Positions 6,384-13,080 of a DNA stretch of 13,080 bases are shown here, piece by piece. Under the pieces are notes generated by a model. The model did not search any database and was not told the DNA's origin. It saw nothing but the letters and a program-made list of their open reading frames with translations. Positions within the stretch are counted from its first letter, which is position 1. Each line of letters begins with the position of its first letter. The DNA is from an uncultured Eubacteriales bacterium (GTDB lineage: Bacteria > Bacillota > Clostridia > Oscillospirales > Oscillospiraceae). Both the position numbers and the translations under genes were made by a program. The DNA lies in assembly GCA_900546295.1 (NCBI GenBank), contig URCK01000050.1, forward strand, positions 1 to 13,080, given 5' to 3'.

Positions 6384-6412
6384 ATTATATCGATGTGACA
6401 AGCGAAAGTCAA
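6384..6412 (-). promoter_or_regulatory. Strong sigma-A-type promoter for the MATE/GNAT operon
   Basis: On the minus strand TTGACT (6407-6412) is followed after exactly 17 bases by a perfect TATAAT (6384-6389). The predicted transcript starts near 6377, giving a leader of about 147 bases before the MATE ATG. The leader carries a terminator hairpin and a second small hairpin. Confidence 0.85.
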
Positions 6413-6422
6413 CCGTTGCCGA

Positions 6423-7034
6423 TCACATCGCGAGCTGTAAAAGTACGGGTGTGATGTATGCCTCGATGAGCGCGGCAAGGGCAAGCAGCGGTACGACGGC
6501 AAAGAGAAAAACGCGCAGGCAGTCCTGAAGGCGCGGCCAGAGGGGGACGGCCTCTTTTTTGCGGCGGAGACGGTCGGTTCCCGTGCGGCAGATGAGAAGC
6601 CCCAGCGTGCAGGCGAGGATGAGCGCCGTGAGCTCAAAGACGCCGTGCGGCAGGATGCCGACAAGGTAAACGCCGAGGCCGTAGCCCTGCATCAGATACA
6701 GCGCGGCAAACGCGCCGAGCAAAAGCGCATTCGTGCCGATCGCAAGCGCGCTGAGCGGCACAAAGGGGATGAGCCCGTAGAGCATGGAAAGAAGCGCCGC
6801 CGTGACGTTGTTGAAAAAGAGCGTCGCGAGCAGCTCCGTCTGCGGCACATCGTCCGTGAGGCCAAGCTGCTCAAGCTGCGCGGTGAAGCGCTCGAGCACA
6901 CCCTGTGCAAGCGCCGGGCGGAGCATTGACACGGCAAAGCCCAGCAGCACCAGCACGCCGAACGCGGCGGCGGTGTTTACAAATTCGTGCTTGAGCAGGC
7001 CGCGCGAGAGCGTGGGGCAGCAGCGGTCGATCAT
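6423..7034 (-). CDS. spoIIM: SpoIIM-family (DUF95) membrane protein
   Basis: A 203-residue multipass membrane protein, close in length to SpoIIM of Bacillus. Family marks are FFNNVTAALLSMLYGLIPFV (73-92), the NALLLGAF segment (102-109), the conserved ILPHGVFELTALILACTLGL (127-146) and the end IEAYITP (190-196). In B. subtilis SpoIIM joins SpoIID and SpoIIP in the septal peptidoglycan machine that drives engulfment; family members also occur in non-sporulating bacteria, so the sporulation role is inference. The ATG at 7034 overlaps the gltX stop (ATGA). No Shine-Dalgarno is visible, so translation probably depends on ribosomes finishing gltX. The open frame extends to 7232, but that part is shadow of gltX with an Arg-rich, non-family composition. 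Confidence 0.82.
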   Translation of the reverse strand: MIDRCCPTLSRGLLKHEFVNTAAAFGVLVLLGFAVSMLRPALAQGVLERFTAQLEQLGLTDDVPQTELLATLFFNNVTAALLSMLYGLIPFVPLSALAIGTNALLLGAFAALYLMQGYGLGVYLVGILPHGVFELTALILACTLGLLICRTGTDRLRRKKEAVPLWPRLQDCLRVFLFAVVPLLALAALIEAYITPVLLQLAM

Positions 7035-8518
7035 GAAAGCTTGGCGATACCGGCCTTGACGCGCGCGATCGTCTCCTCGCGGCCGAGGATGCGGCAGATC
7101 TCCACCGCGCCGCCGGGCGTGACGAGCTTGCCCGCCACGGCAATGCGCAGCGGCCACATGAGCGTCGCGTTCTTCACGCCGAGCTCCTCGGCGAAGGAAA
7201 CGAGCATATCGTGGATCGCGTCGTTCGTCCACTCGGGAAGCTCCTCGAGCTTGGGAAGGACCTTTGTGAGCATGTCGAGTGAGACCTCGGCATTGGTCTT
7301 GGACTTCTTGTTCGTGTAGAACTCAACGCCGTAATCGGGAAGAGCATCGAAGAAGTCGACCTTTTCGGGAATGTCGGTGAGCTTTTCGCAGCGGGCCTGA
7401 AGGAGAGCTGCGATCTCGGAAGCGGAATACGCCGGATTCTTCACACTCTGACGAATGTAAGGCTCAGCAACTTTACAGAACTCCTCCGGCGGGAGGTTGC
7501 GCAGGTAGTTGGCGTTGAAATAGGTGAGCTTTTCAATGTCGAAGATGGCGGGGGACTTGGAGATGCCGCCGATGTCGAAAGCGTCCACGAGCTCGTCGAG
7601 CGTGAAGAACTCCTGCTCGCTCTGCTCGCCGCGCGGCGACCAGCCGAGAAGGGCAACATAGTTGAGGATGGCATTCGTCAGGTAGCCCTGCGCCTTGAGA
7701 TCCTCATAGCTCGGGTCGCCGTTGCGCTTGCTCATTTTGTGCTGCGCGTCGCGCATGACGGGGGAGCAGTGCACATAGGTCGGGATCTCCCAGCCAAAGC
7801 CCTCGTAGAGGAGGTTGTACTTCGGCGCGGAGGAGAGGTACTCGCTGCCGCGCACAACATGGGTGATGCCCATGAGGTGGTCGTCGATGACGTTGGCGAA
7901 GTTGTAGGTCGGCAGACCGTCGCGCTTCAAGAGCACCTGATCGTCGAGCGTCTTATTTTCCACCGTGATGTCGCCAAAGCTTGCATCGTGGAAGGTCGTG
8001 GTGCCGTCCTTCGGGATGCGCTGACGGATGACGTAGGGCTCGCCCGCGGCGACGCGCGCCTTGGCCTCTTCGAGCGGCAGGTCGCGGCAGGGATCGTCCG
8101 CGCGGTCGAACTCGCCGCTGTCCTCTTCGCTCTCGGCCTTCTCGCAGAAGCAGTAGTAGGCATGGCCGCGCTCGACCAGAAGCTCTGCATACTTGCTGTA
8201 GGTGTCGCGGCGCTCGCTCTGGATATACGGGGCGACGGGGCCGCCGACGTCGGGACCTTCGTCGTGGGAAAGGCCGCACTCGGCCATCGTGCGGTAGATG
8301 ACGTCCGTTGCGCCCTCGACCAAACGGCCCTGGTCGGTATCCTCAATGCGGAGGATGAAGGTGCCGCCGGCGTGGCGGGCGATGAGATAGGTGTAGAGCG
8401 CGGTGCGCAGGTTGCCCACGTGCATATAGCCCGTGGGGGAGGGGGCGAAGCGCGTGCGGACCTTGCCGTGCGGGATCTTCGCTTCCATTTCCTCAAAATA
8501 CTTCATGTCGATGGACAT
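7031..8518 (-). CDS. gltX: Glutamate-tRNA ligase
   Basis: A 495-residue class I aminoacyl-tRNA synthetase, normal length for bacterial GluRS, which charges tRNA(Glu) in the cytoplasm. The N-terminal catalytic signature RFAPSPTGYMHVGNLRTAL holds the HIGH-type motif (HVGN, 33-36). LRIEDTD (57-62) is the glutamate-binding/family-specific element, and KMSKR (261-265) is the second ATP-binding signature. The C-terminal helical anticodon-binding region follows. The ATG at 8518 has AGGAGGT six or so bases upstream. Whether the enzyme is discriminating or also charges tRNA(Gln), as in many Clostridia that use GatCAB, cannot be read from the window. It leads a two-gene operon with the SpoIIM-family gene and is divergent from trpS. 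Confidence 0.97.
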   Translation of the reverse strand: MSIDMKYFEEMEAKIPHGKVRTRFAPSPTGYMHVGNLRTALYTYLIARHAGGTFILRIEDTDQGRLVEGATDVIYRTMAECGLSHDEGPDVGGPVAPYIQSERRDTYSKYAELLVERGHAYYCFCEKAESEEDSGEFDRADDPCRDLPLEEAKARVAAGEPYVIRQRIPKDGTTTFHDASFGDITVENKTLDDQVLLKRDGLPTYNFANVIDDHLMGITHVVRGSEYLSSAPKYNLLYEGFGWEIPTYVHCSPVMRDAQHKMSKRNGDPSYEDLKAQGYLTNAILNYVALLGWSPRGEQSEQEFFTLDELVDAFDIGGISKSPAIFDIEKLTYFNANYLRNLPPEEFCKVAEPYIRQSVKNPAYSASEIAALLQARCEKLTDIPEKVDFFDALPDYGVEFYTNKKSKTNAEVSLDMLTKVLPKLEELPEWTNDAIHDMLVSFAEELGVKNATLMWPLRIAVAGKLVTPGGAVEICRILGREETIARVKAGIAKLS

Positions 8519-8556
8519 AGGTGACCTCCTGAAGTGAAATCAAAATCAGATATCAT

Positions 8557-8585
8557 ATTACATCATATTTTCGCTGAAAAGTCAA
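8557..8585 (-). promoter_or_regulatory. gltX promoter
   Basis: On the minus strand TTGACT (8580-8585) is followed after 17 bases by TGTAAT (8557-8562). The surrounding DNA is A/T-rich. The start point would lie near 8550, leaving a leader of only about 30 bases, so no T-box or other leader control is possible downstream of it. Confidence 0.75.
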
Positions 8586-8661
8586 CGAAAGGCGCGGTGA
8601 TTTTATGCCTGCCGGTGCGGTGTATATGCGTGCCGCGCCCGTTTTTCCTTGCATTGAGCCG

Positions 8662-8690
8662 TTGCATTTCCGCGCGCGATATGGTAACAT
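8662..8690 (+). promoter_or_regulatory. trpS operon promoter
   Basis: TTGCAT (8662-8667) is followed after 17 bases by TAACAT (8685-8690). The start point would be near 8697, giving a leader of about 77 bases. That is too short for a T-box, and no T-box-like AGGGTGG element is present. It probably serves the whole trpS-tagO-wecB-12147 gene run. Confidence 0.65.
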
Positions 8691-8773
8691 AACAAATTGG
8701 GTCGATAGCTGCGCCAAAAGCGGCGCATTGGAGATATATCGAAACAGAAAACAAGAGATCGGAGAATTCAATC

Positions 8774-9796
8774 ATGGAAAACATGGAACAAGCGGCACGC
8801 AAAAAAGTGATGCTGTCGGGCATCCAGCCCAGCGGCGATCTGACGCTGGGGTCCTACCTCGGCGCGATCAAGAACTGGTCGAGCCGCGCGGAGGAATTTG
8901 ACAACTATTATTTCATGGCGGATATGCACTCAATCACTGTCCGTCAGGACCCTGCGGCGCTGCGCCGCCGCACGCTCGAGCAGCTCGCACAGTACATCGC
9001 CTGCGGCCTCGATCCAGAGAAGAACACGCTCTTCATCCAGTCCCACGTGCCCCAGCACGCAGAGCTCGGCTGGATCTTAAACTGCTACACGATGTTCGGC
9101 GAGCTTTCCCGCATGACGCAGTTTAAGGATAAATCCGCCAAGAACAGCGAGAACATCAACGGCGGCCTCTTCACCTATCCTGCGCTCATGGCGGCGGATA
9201 TCCTGCTCTACCAGCCCGATTTTGTCCCCGTGGGCGAGGATCAGAAGCAGCATGTCGAGCTTTGCCGCAACATCGTCCAGCGCTTCAACGGCATTTACGG
9301 CGACGTCTTCAAGATGCCCGAGCCGTACATCCCCAAGGTCGGCGCGCGCGTGATGAGCCTGAGCGACCCGGCGAGCAAGATGTCCAAGTCCGACAAGGAC
9401 CCCAACGGCTCCATTTACCTGATGGAAAAGCCTGAGGATATCCGCCGCAAGTTCAAGCGCGCCGTGACCGACAGCGACACGGAGAACTGCGTGCGCTATG
9501 ACCCCGAGCATAAGCCCGGCGTTGCGAACCTGATGACCATCTACTCCGCCGTGACGGGCAAGAGCTTTGACGAGATCGAGCAGGAGTTTGCCGGTCAGGG
9601 CTACGGCGCGTTCAAGCCCGCTGTGGGCGATGCCGTCATCGAGACGCTGCGCCCCATCCGCGAGGAAGCCACGCGCATCCTTGCCGATAAGGCCTATCTT
9701 GAATCCGTTTACCGCGCGGGCGCGCAGAAGGCATCCTATGTGGCGGAAAAAACGCTGCGCAAGGTCTACAAGAAGGTCGGCTTCGTGGCGCGATGA
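8774..9796 (+). CDS. trpS: Tryptophan-tRNA ligase
   Basis: A 340-residue class I aminoacyl-tRNA synthetase of the usual bacterial TrpRS length; it charges tRNA(Trp) in the cytoplasm. The N-terminal signature SGIQPSGDLTLGSYLGAIKN (15-34) contains the TrpRS form of the HIGH motif (TLGS). FMADMHSIT (47-55) and PVGEDQKQHVEL (152-163) are typical tryptophan- and ATP-site segments, and KMSKS (202-206) is the second signature. The ATG at 8774 has GGAG nine bases upstream; a second in-frame ATG three codons on is less well placed. It is the first gene of a four-gene plus-strand run and ends 14 bases before tagO. Confidence 0.97.
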   Translation: MENMEQAARKKVMLSGIQPSGDLTLGSYLGAIKNWSSRAEEFDNYYFMADMHSITVRQDPAALRRRTLEQLAQYIACGLDPEKNTLFIQSHVPQHAELGWILNCYTMFGELSRMTQFKDKSAKNSENINGGLFTYPALMAADILLYQPDFVPVGEDQKQHVELCRNIVQRFNGIYGDVFKMPEPYIPKVGARVMSLSDPASKMSKSDKDPNGSIYLMEKPEDIRRKFKRAVTDSDTENCVRYDPEHKPGVANLMTIYSAVTGKSFDEIEQEFAGQGYGAFKPAVGDAVIETLRPIREEATRILADKAYLESVYRAGAQKASYVAEKTLRKVYKKVGFVAR

Positions 9797-9810
9797 AAAG
9801 GTGAGAGAGA

Positions 9811-10971
9811 ATGAATGAGATCCCGAAAGAGTTGCTGCTGAGCGTGGGCGCGGCGCTGCTGTGCGCCTTCGTCGTCAGCTTCCTGATGTGCCCGATGGTC
9901 AAATCCTTCGCCTACAAGATCGGCGCGATCGACGTGCCGAAGGACAACCGCCGGATGCACAAAAAACCTGTGCCGCGCCTTGGCGGCCTTGCCATCTTCC
10001 TTGGCTTTATCGTGAGTATGCTCCTGTTCGTCAAGATCGATCACCAGATGCAGGGTATTCTGCTCGGCGCGTCGATCATCGTCGTGCTGGGCGTGGTGGA
10101 CGATATGTCCCCGCTGCGGGCGTACTTCAAGTTCTGCGTGCAGATCTTTGCGGCGCTCGTCGCCGTGTTCCACGGCGTCGTCATCCAGACGCTCTCGAAC
10201 CCCAACGTCTTTGCTGAAAGCCCGTACTGGGATCTCGGCTGGCTGGCCGTTCCCATTACGGTCTTGTGGATCGTTGGCATCACGAACGCCGTCAACCTCA
10301 TCGACGGGCTTGACGGCCTTGCCTGCGGCGTTTCCACGATCAGCGCCATTTCGATGCTTGTCATCGCGCTTCTGGTATCCGAAGGGGACGTGGCGCTCGT
10401 GATGGCCTCGCTCGTGGGCGCGTGCCTCGGCTTTCTGCCCTTCAACAAGAATCCTGCGAAGATGTTCATGGGCGACACGGGCTCTACCTTCCTTGGCTAT
10501 ATTCTCGCGACCATCTCCATCCAGGGCCTCTTTAAGTATTACGCCATCGTGTCGTTCGCGGTGCCGTTTTTGATCCTCGGCCTTCCGATGTTCGACACGC
10601 TCTTTGCCATCATTCGCCGCCTTGCCCACGGGCAGAACCCCATGGCGCCGGATCGCGGCCACATCCATCATCGCCTCATCGACATGGGCCTCAACCAGAA
10701 GCAGGCGGTCGCGGCGTTGTATGTCATCAGCAGCATTCTGGGCCTTTCCGCCGTGGTGCTCACGTCGAGCGGCGCGATCAAGGCGATGCTCTTTCTGATG
10801 GCGCTGGCGGTCGCGGCATTCCTTGCCTCGCGCGTCATCTTCCGCCGCGATATCGACAAGGCATTGCAGGCGGAAAAGGCGGCAGCGAAGAACGCGGAAG
10901 CCGCCGCCCCGGCGGAAAACGAGCCGGAAGCGCCGGAAGAAACCAATAACGAGAAAAAAGAGGGAGCATAA
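9811..10971 (+). CDS. tagO: Undecaprenyl-phosphate GlcNAc-1-phosphate transferase (TagO/WecA type)
   Basis: A 386-residue multipass protein of the MraY/WecA/TagO family. It transfers a UDP-activated amino-sugar phosphate, most likely GlcNAc-1-phosphate, to undecaprenyl phosphate on the inner membrane face, the first step of wall teichoic acid or other lipid-linked glycan synthesis. Family sites are all present: DVPKDNRRMHKKPVPRLGGL (41-60), the Mg-binding VVDDMSPL (95-102), NLIDGLDGL (162-170), FMGDTGSTFLGY (219-230) and the WecA/TagO-specific RGHIHHRL (282-289), which separates it from MraY. The last about 35 residues form an Ala/Glu/Lys-rich tail not needed by the family. AAAAGGTGAGAG precedes the start. 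The next gene starts right after its stop and encodes a UDP-GlcNAc 2-epimerase, supporting a UDP-GlcNAc-based pathway. Confidence 0.92.
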   Translation: MNEIPKELLLSVGAALLCAFVVSFLMCPMVKSFAYKIGAIDVPKDNRRMHKKPVPRLGGLAIFLGFIVSMLLFVKIDHQMQGILLGASIIVVLGVVDDMSPLRAYFKFCVQIFAALVAVFHGVVIQTLSNPNVFAESPYWDLGWLAVPITVLWIVGITNAVNLIDGLDGLACGVSTISAISMLVIALLVSEGDVALVMASLVGACLGFLPFNKNPAKMFMGDTGSTFLGYILATISIQGLFKYYAIVSFAVPFLILGLPMFDTLFAIIRRLAHGQNPMAPDRGHIHHRLIDMGLNQKQAVAALYVISSILGLSAVVLTSSGAIKAMLFLMALAVAAFLASRVIFRRDIDKALQAEKAAAKNAEAAAPAENEPEAPEETNNEKKEGA

Positions 10972-12117
10972 ATGGAAAAACTGCGCATTATGAGCGTGTT
11001 CGGCACACGGCCCGAGGCCATCAAGATGGCGCCGCTCGTCAAGGAACTGGCAAGCCGCGAGGAGATCGAGAGCCTTTGCTGCGTTACCGCGCAGCACCGC
11101 GAGATGCTTGATAGCGTCATGGAGGTCTTCGACCTCAAGGCCGACTGCGACCTCGACATTATGACACCGCGCCAGACGCTCTCGACCATCACGAGCAAGT
11201 GCCTGCTCGGCATGGACGACGCCATCGAGCAATTAAAGCCCGATATGATCCTGGTCCACGGCGACACGTCGACGACCTTCGCCGGCGCGCTCTCCGCCTT
11301 TTACCATAAGGTGCCCGTCGGGCACGTGGAGGCGGGCCTTCGCACCTACGATAAGTACTCGCCCTTCCCGGAGGAAATGAACCGCAAGCTCGTCACGGCC
11401 ATCGCAGACCTCTATTTCTGCCCGACGAAAAATAACCGCGAGAACCTACTCAAAGAGGGTGTGACCGACGGCCTTTTCATCACGGGAAATACCGTCATTG
11501 ACGCACTGAAAACAACGGTACGCAAGGAATATCGCTTTACAACAGAAACGCTCAACGAGCTGGACTATTCGAGAAAGGTCGTGCTCGTCACCTGCCACCG
11601 CCGCGAGAATTACGGCGAGCCCATGGAGCATATCATGACCGCGCTGCGCGACATCGCCCTCCAAAACGAGGACTGCGAGCTCGTCTATCCCGTGCACCTC
11701 AGCCCCGTTGTGCGTGAGAACGCGCAGAAGTTCCTCGCCGGCACGCCGCGCGTGCACCTCATTGACCCGCTGAGCGCGGACGAGATGCACAACCTCATGG
11801 CGCGCTGCTACATGGTGATGACCGACAGCGGCGGACTCCAGGAGGAGGCCCCTGCGCTCGGCAAGCCCGTGCTCGTGATGAGAAAAGAAACCGAGCGCCC
11901 CGAGGCGGTCGCCGCCGGAACGGTAAAGCTCTGCGGCGTCGAGTACGACGATGTGCTGCGCATGGGCAACGAGCTGCTGCGCAGCAAGGAGGCCTACGAC
12001 GCGATGGCGCACGCCGTCAACCCCTATGGCGACGGTCACGCCTGCGCGCGCATTGCCGACGCGATCCTCTGGCACTTTGGCCGGAAGGCGGAGCGTCCCG
12101 CCGACTTTAACGCCTGA
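10972..12117 (+). CDS. wecB: UDP-N-acetylglucosamine 2-epimerase (non-hydrolysing)
   Basis: A 381-residue GT-B fold enzyme, also called MnaA, that interconverts UDP-GlcNAc and UDP-ManNAc in the cytoplasm; UDP-ManNAc supplies the second sugar of the teichoic acid linkage unit or other surface glycans. Family motifs in order: GTRPEAIK (11-18), HGDTSTT (96-102), GHVEAGLRT (117-125), PEEMNR (133-138), TCHRREN (207-213), a VHLSPVVRE segment (241-249), SGGLQEEA (286-293) and RKETERPEA (304-312). The His, Asp and Glu residues of the active site are in these segments. Length is normal. It starts directly after the tagO stop with GAGGGAG upstream, so the two genes are tightly coupled. It lies about 30 bases before the unrecognised exported protein. 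Confidence 0.95.
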   Translation: MEKLRIMSVFGTRPEAIKMAPLVKELASREEIESLCCVTAQHREMLDSVMEVFDLKADCDLDIMTPRQTLSTITSKCLLGMDDAIEQLKPDMILVHGDTSTTFAGALSAFYHKVPVGHVEAGLRTYDKYSPFPEEMNRKLVTAIADLYFCPTKNNRENLLKEGVTDGLFITGNTVIDALKTTVRKEYRFTTETLNELDYSRKVVLVTCHRRENYGEPMEHIMTALRDIALQNEDCELVYPVHLSPVVRENAQKFLAGTPRVHLIDPLSADEMHNLMARCYMVMTDSGGLQEEAPALGKPVLVMRKETERPEAVAAGTVKLCGVEYDDVLRMGNELLRSKEAYDAMAHAVNPYGDGHACARIADAILWHFGRKAERPADFNA

Positions 12118-12146
12118 TCGGACAAAAAGAAAGGGAGTGGAGCAGG

Positions 12147-12890
12147 ATGAGAAAGTGGAGAGTGACGCCCATCGGCGCTGCCTTCGTCGCGCTCGTTTTG
12201 CTCGTGCTCCTCTTTGTGCTGCGCGGCGCGCTGCACCATCCCACCCGCGTGGTGCTGCCGCAGGAAACATCAAGCACCGAGGACGACGGCCTATCGCTCG
12301 ACGATAACAGCGCGGGCCGCGTGACGGTGCGGCCGGACACGGTGCAAAGCGCCGTTGCAACGCTTGCGCGCCCCGCGTGCTACACACGCTCGATCACCAT
12401 TGAGCGCTACTATACGGGCGGCAGCGGCGTGGATCGCAGCACTGTTTCTGTAGACGGCGCGTGGACGCGCACGGACACCGAAGAAGCGAGCGGCGAGCTG
12501 AGCCATACCGTGACAAACGGCGAAAAGACATGGCTGTGGTATGGAAGCGGCAAGGAATACTTTGAAAGCGCCGCCTCTTTCACCGCCGACGAGGAGCAGG
12601 GCATCCCGACCTATGAAAACATCCTGCGGCTCGACGAAAAGCGCATCGCCTCCGCCGATTACCGCCTGCTCGACACGGTGGATTGCATCTATGTGGAAAC
12701 CGTCGCCGATGCGCTCGGCTATGTCGAGCGCTACTGGGTCAGCGTGAGCGACGGGCTTCTCTGCGCGGCGGAAAAGCTCAACGGCGACGAGGTCGTTTAC
12801 CGCATGGCCGGTATGACGGTCGACACCGCCGCGCCCGGCGCGGATGCGTTCACGCTCCCGGACGGGACAAAGCTGCACACAGTCGGATAA
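12147..12890 (+). CDS. Unrecognised membrane-anchored exported protein, LolA/RseB-like pattern
   Basis: A 247-residue protein I cannot name. Residues 1-8 are basic, 9-26 form one hydrophobic helix without a clear cleavage site or lipobox, and the rest should lie outside the cell. After a Ser/Asp/Glu-rich spacer (40-58), the pattern suggests a single beta-rich domain: TVTNGEKTWLWYGSGKEYFE (121-140), RYWVSVSDGLLCAAEKLNGD (195-214) and an ending ADAFTLPDG. These phrases (a 'display' strand with N/D-G-x-x-x-W-x-Y, then Y-W-V-x-x-x-x-G-L-L-x-x-A-E, then F-x-L-P) recall LolA/RseB/MucB-like or related DUF folds that bind lipids or anionic ligands. This is a resemblance, not an identification. GGGAG lies nine bases before the ATG. 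It ends the trpS-tagO-wecB run, just before a strong terminator, which hints at a cell-envelope role. Confidence 0.75.
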   Translation: MRKWRVTPIGAAFVALVLLVLLFVLRGALHHPTRVVLPQETSSTEDDGLSLDDNSAGRVTVRPDTVQSAVATLARPACYTRSITIERYYTGGSGVDRSTVSVDGAWTRTDTEEASGELSHTVTNGEKTWLWYGSGKEYFESAASFTADEEQGIPTYENILRLDEKRIASADYRLLDTVDCIYVETVADALGYVERYWVSVSDGLLCAAEKLNGDEVVYRMAGMTVDTAAPGADAFTLPDGTKLHTVG

Positions 12891-12910
12891 AAACGCCTCA
12901 AAAAAACGAT

Positions 12911-12948
12911 AAAAGGCCGTTCGGAAATTTCCTCCGAACGGCCTTTTT
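12911..12948. terminator. Bidirectional terminator ending the trpS-tagO-wecB run
   Basis: A 15-base stem (12911-12925 with 12933-12947) has a seven-base loop. It begins with AAAA and ends with TTTTT, so it can terminate both the plus-strand operon (stop at 12890) and the minus-strand small gene (stop at 12954). Confidence 0.9.
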
Positions 12949-12953
12949 GCCTA

Positions 12954-13080
12954 CTACAGAATGAGCAGAAGCCCCAGCGCGATGAGCAGCTCATCGTCCG
13001 CCTTTTCTTCAAAGAGAAAAAAGAGGATGAGCAGCAGCAAAAGATCTGATTTGTCCACGCCCTTGAGCGGGAGCTTGTCG
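12954..13080 (-). CDS. C-terminal part of a small Leu-rich acidic protein
   Basis: The minus strand is open from the window edge to the TAG at 12954-12956 and gives 41 residues. They contain VDKSDLLLLLILFFLFEEKA, then DDELLIALGLLLIL, ending at once. Two short runs of aliphatic and aromatic residues (about 10 and 11) alternate with acidic patches (D, EE, DDE), too short for standard membrane helices but strongly amphipathic. Short Leu/Asp/Glu-rich proteins with this look occur in Clostridia, often unannotated; I cannot assign a function. Good codon usage for the region, the stop close to a bidirectional terminator, and the non-random pattern support a real gene whose start lies beyond the window. 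Confidence 0.6.
   Translation of the reverse strand, partial: DKLPLKGVDKSDLLLLLILFFLFEEKADDELLIALGLLLIL

Noticed and set aside
4881..6398. A 505-codon open frame on the plus strand opposite the MATE gene
   Set aside because: It mirrors the MATE gene almost exactly, is rich in Asp, Glu, Arg, Gly and Ala, has no recognisable domain, and arises from the GC-rich codon pattern of the real gene.
7035..7232. N-terminal extension of the SpoIIM-family frame
   Set aside because: The extra 66 residues are Arg- and His-rich, lie wholly inside gltX, and do not match the family; the ATG at 7034 gives the normal length.
8519..8773. T-box riboswitch for gltX or trpS
   Set aside because: Both predicted leaders are too short (about 30 and 77 bases), and no T-box consensus or specifier stem was found on either strand.
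9766..11232. A 488-codon open frame on the minus strand opposite tagO and wecB
   Set aside because: It crosses two well supported genes and the gap before them, has a His/Arg/Asp-rich composition without motifs, and is an antisense shadow.

Overview
The window looks like a chromosomal segment of a GC-rich, probably anaerobic member of the Clostridia, most likely the Oscillospiraceae. This rests on GC-rich coding DNA, Gram-positive-style ribosome binding sites (GGAGG/AGGTGAT), A/T-rich vegetative promoters, a SpoIIM-family gene, an RsgI-like anti-sigma factor with PepSY domains, and a TagO/WecB pair. The taxonomic call is inference; no rRNA or tRNA gene was seen.

Layout. (1) 1-38: a perfect-stem terminator, followed by about 310 bases without a gene. 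(2) 353-2148: a two-gene signalling operon, an ECF sigma factor overlapping by 4 bases a membrane anti-sigma factor with an RsgI-like Asn-Pro extracellular segment and two PepSY domains. (3) 2150-2194: a bidirectional terminator shared with the convergent LOG-family gene (2200-2766, minus), whose promoter carries a palindrome. (4) 2911-4104: a graveyard of minus-strand remnants, namely an alkaline phosphatase lacking its catalytic N-terminal part, fused out of frame to a YibE/F membrane protein that has itself lost its middle. (5) 4243-6230 (minus): a MATE efflux pump and a Pat-like GNAT acetyltransferase, translationally coupled, behind a strong promoter and a leader containing a terminator hairpin. 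(6) 6423-8518 (minus): gltX and a SpoIIM-family gene overlapping by 4 bases. (7) 8774-12890 (plus): trpS, tagO, wecB and an unrecognised anchored exported protein, closely spaced and ending at a strong bidirectional terminator. (8) 12954-13080 (minus): the C-terminus of a small Leu-rich acidic protein running off the window.

How the genes work together. gltX and trpS are divergent housekeeping aminoacyl-tRNA synthetases, each with a good sigma-A-type promoter and a short leader with no T-box. TagO and WecB fit the first steps of lipid-linked wall-polymer synthesis (sugar-phosphate loading on undecaprenyl phosphate and UDP-ManNAc supply). The sigma/anti-sigma pair probably senses an envelope or extracellular signal. 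The MATE/GNAT pair looks like a small detoxification operon whose expression may be attenuated in the leader.

The points most worth a second look are the Asn-Pro/PepSY anti-sigma factor, the chimeric phosphatase-YibE/F scar, and the MATE leader terminator. No CRISPR array, insertion sequence, prophage or clearly new multi-gene system was seen.
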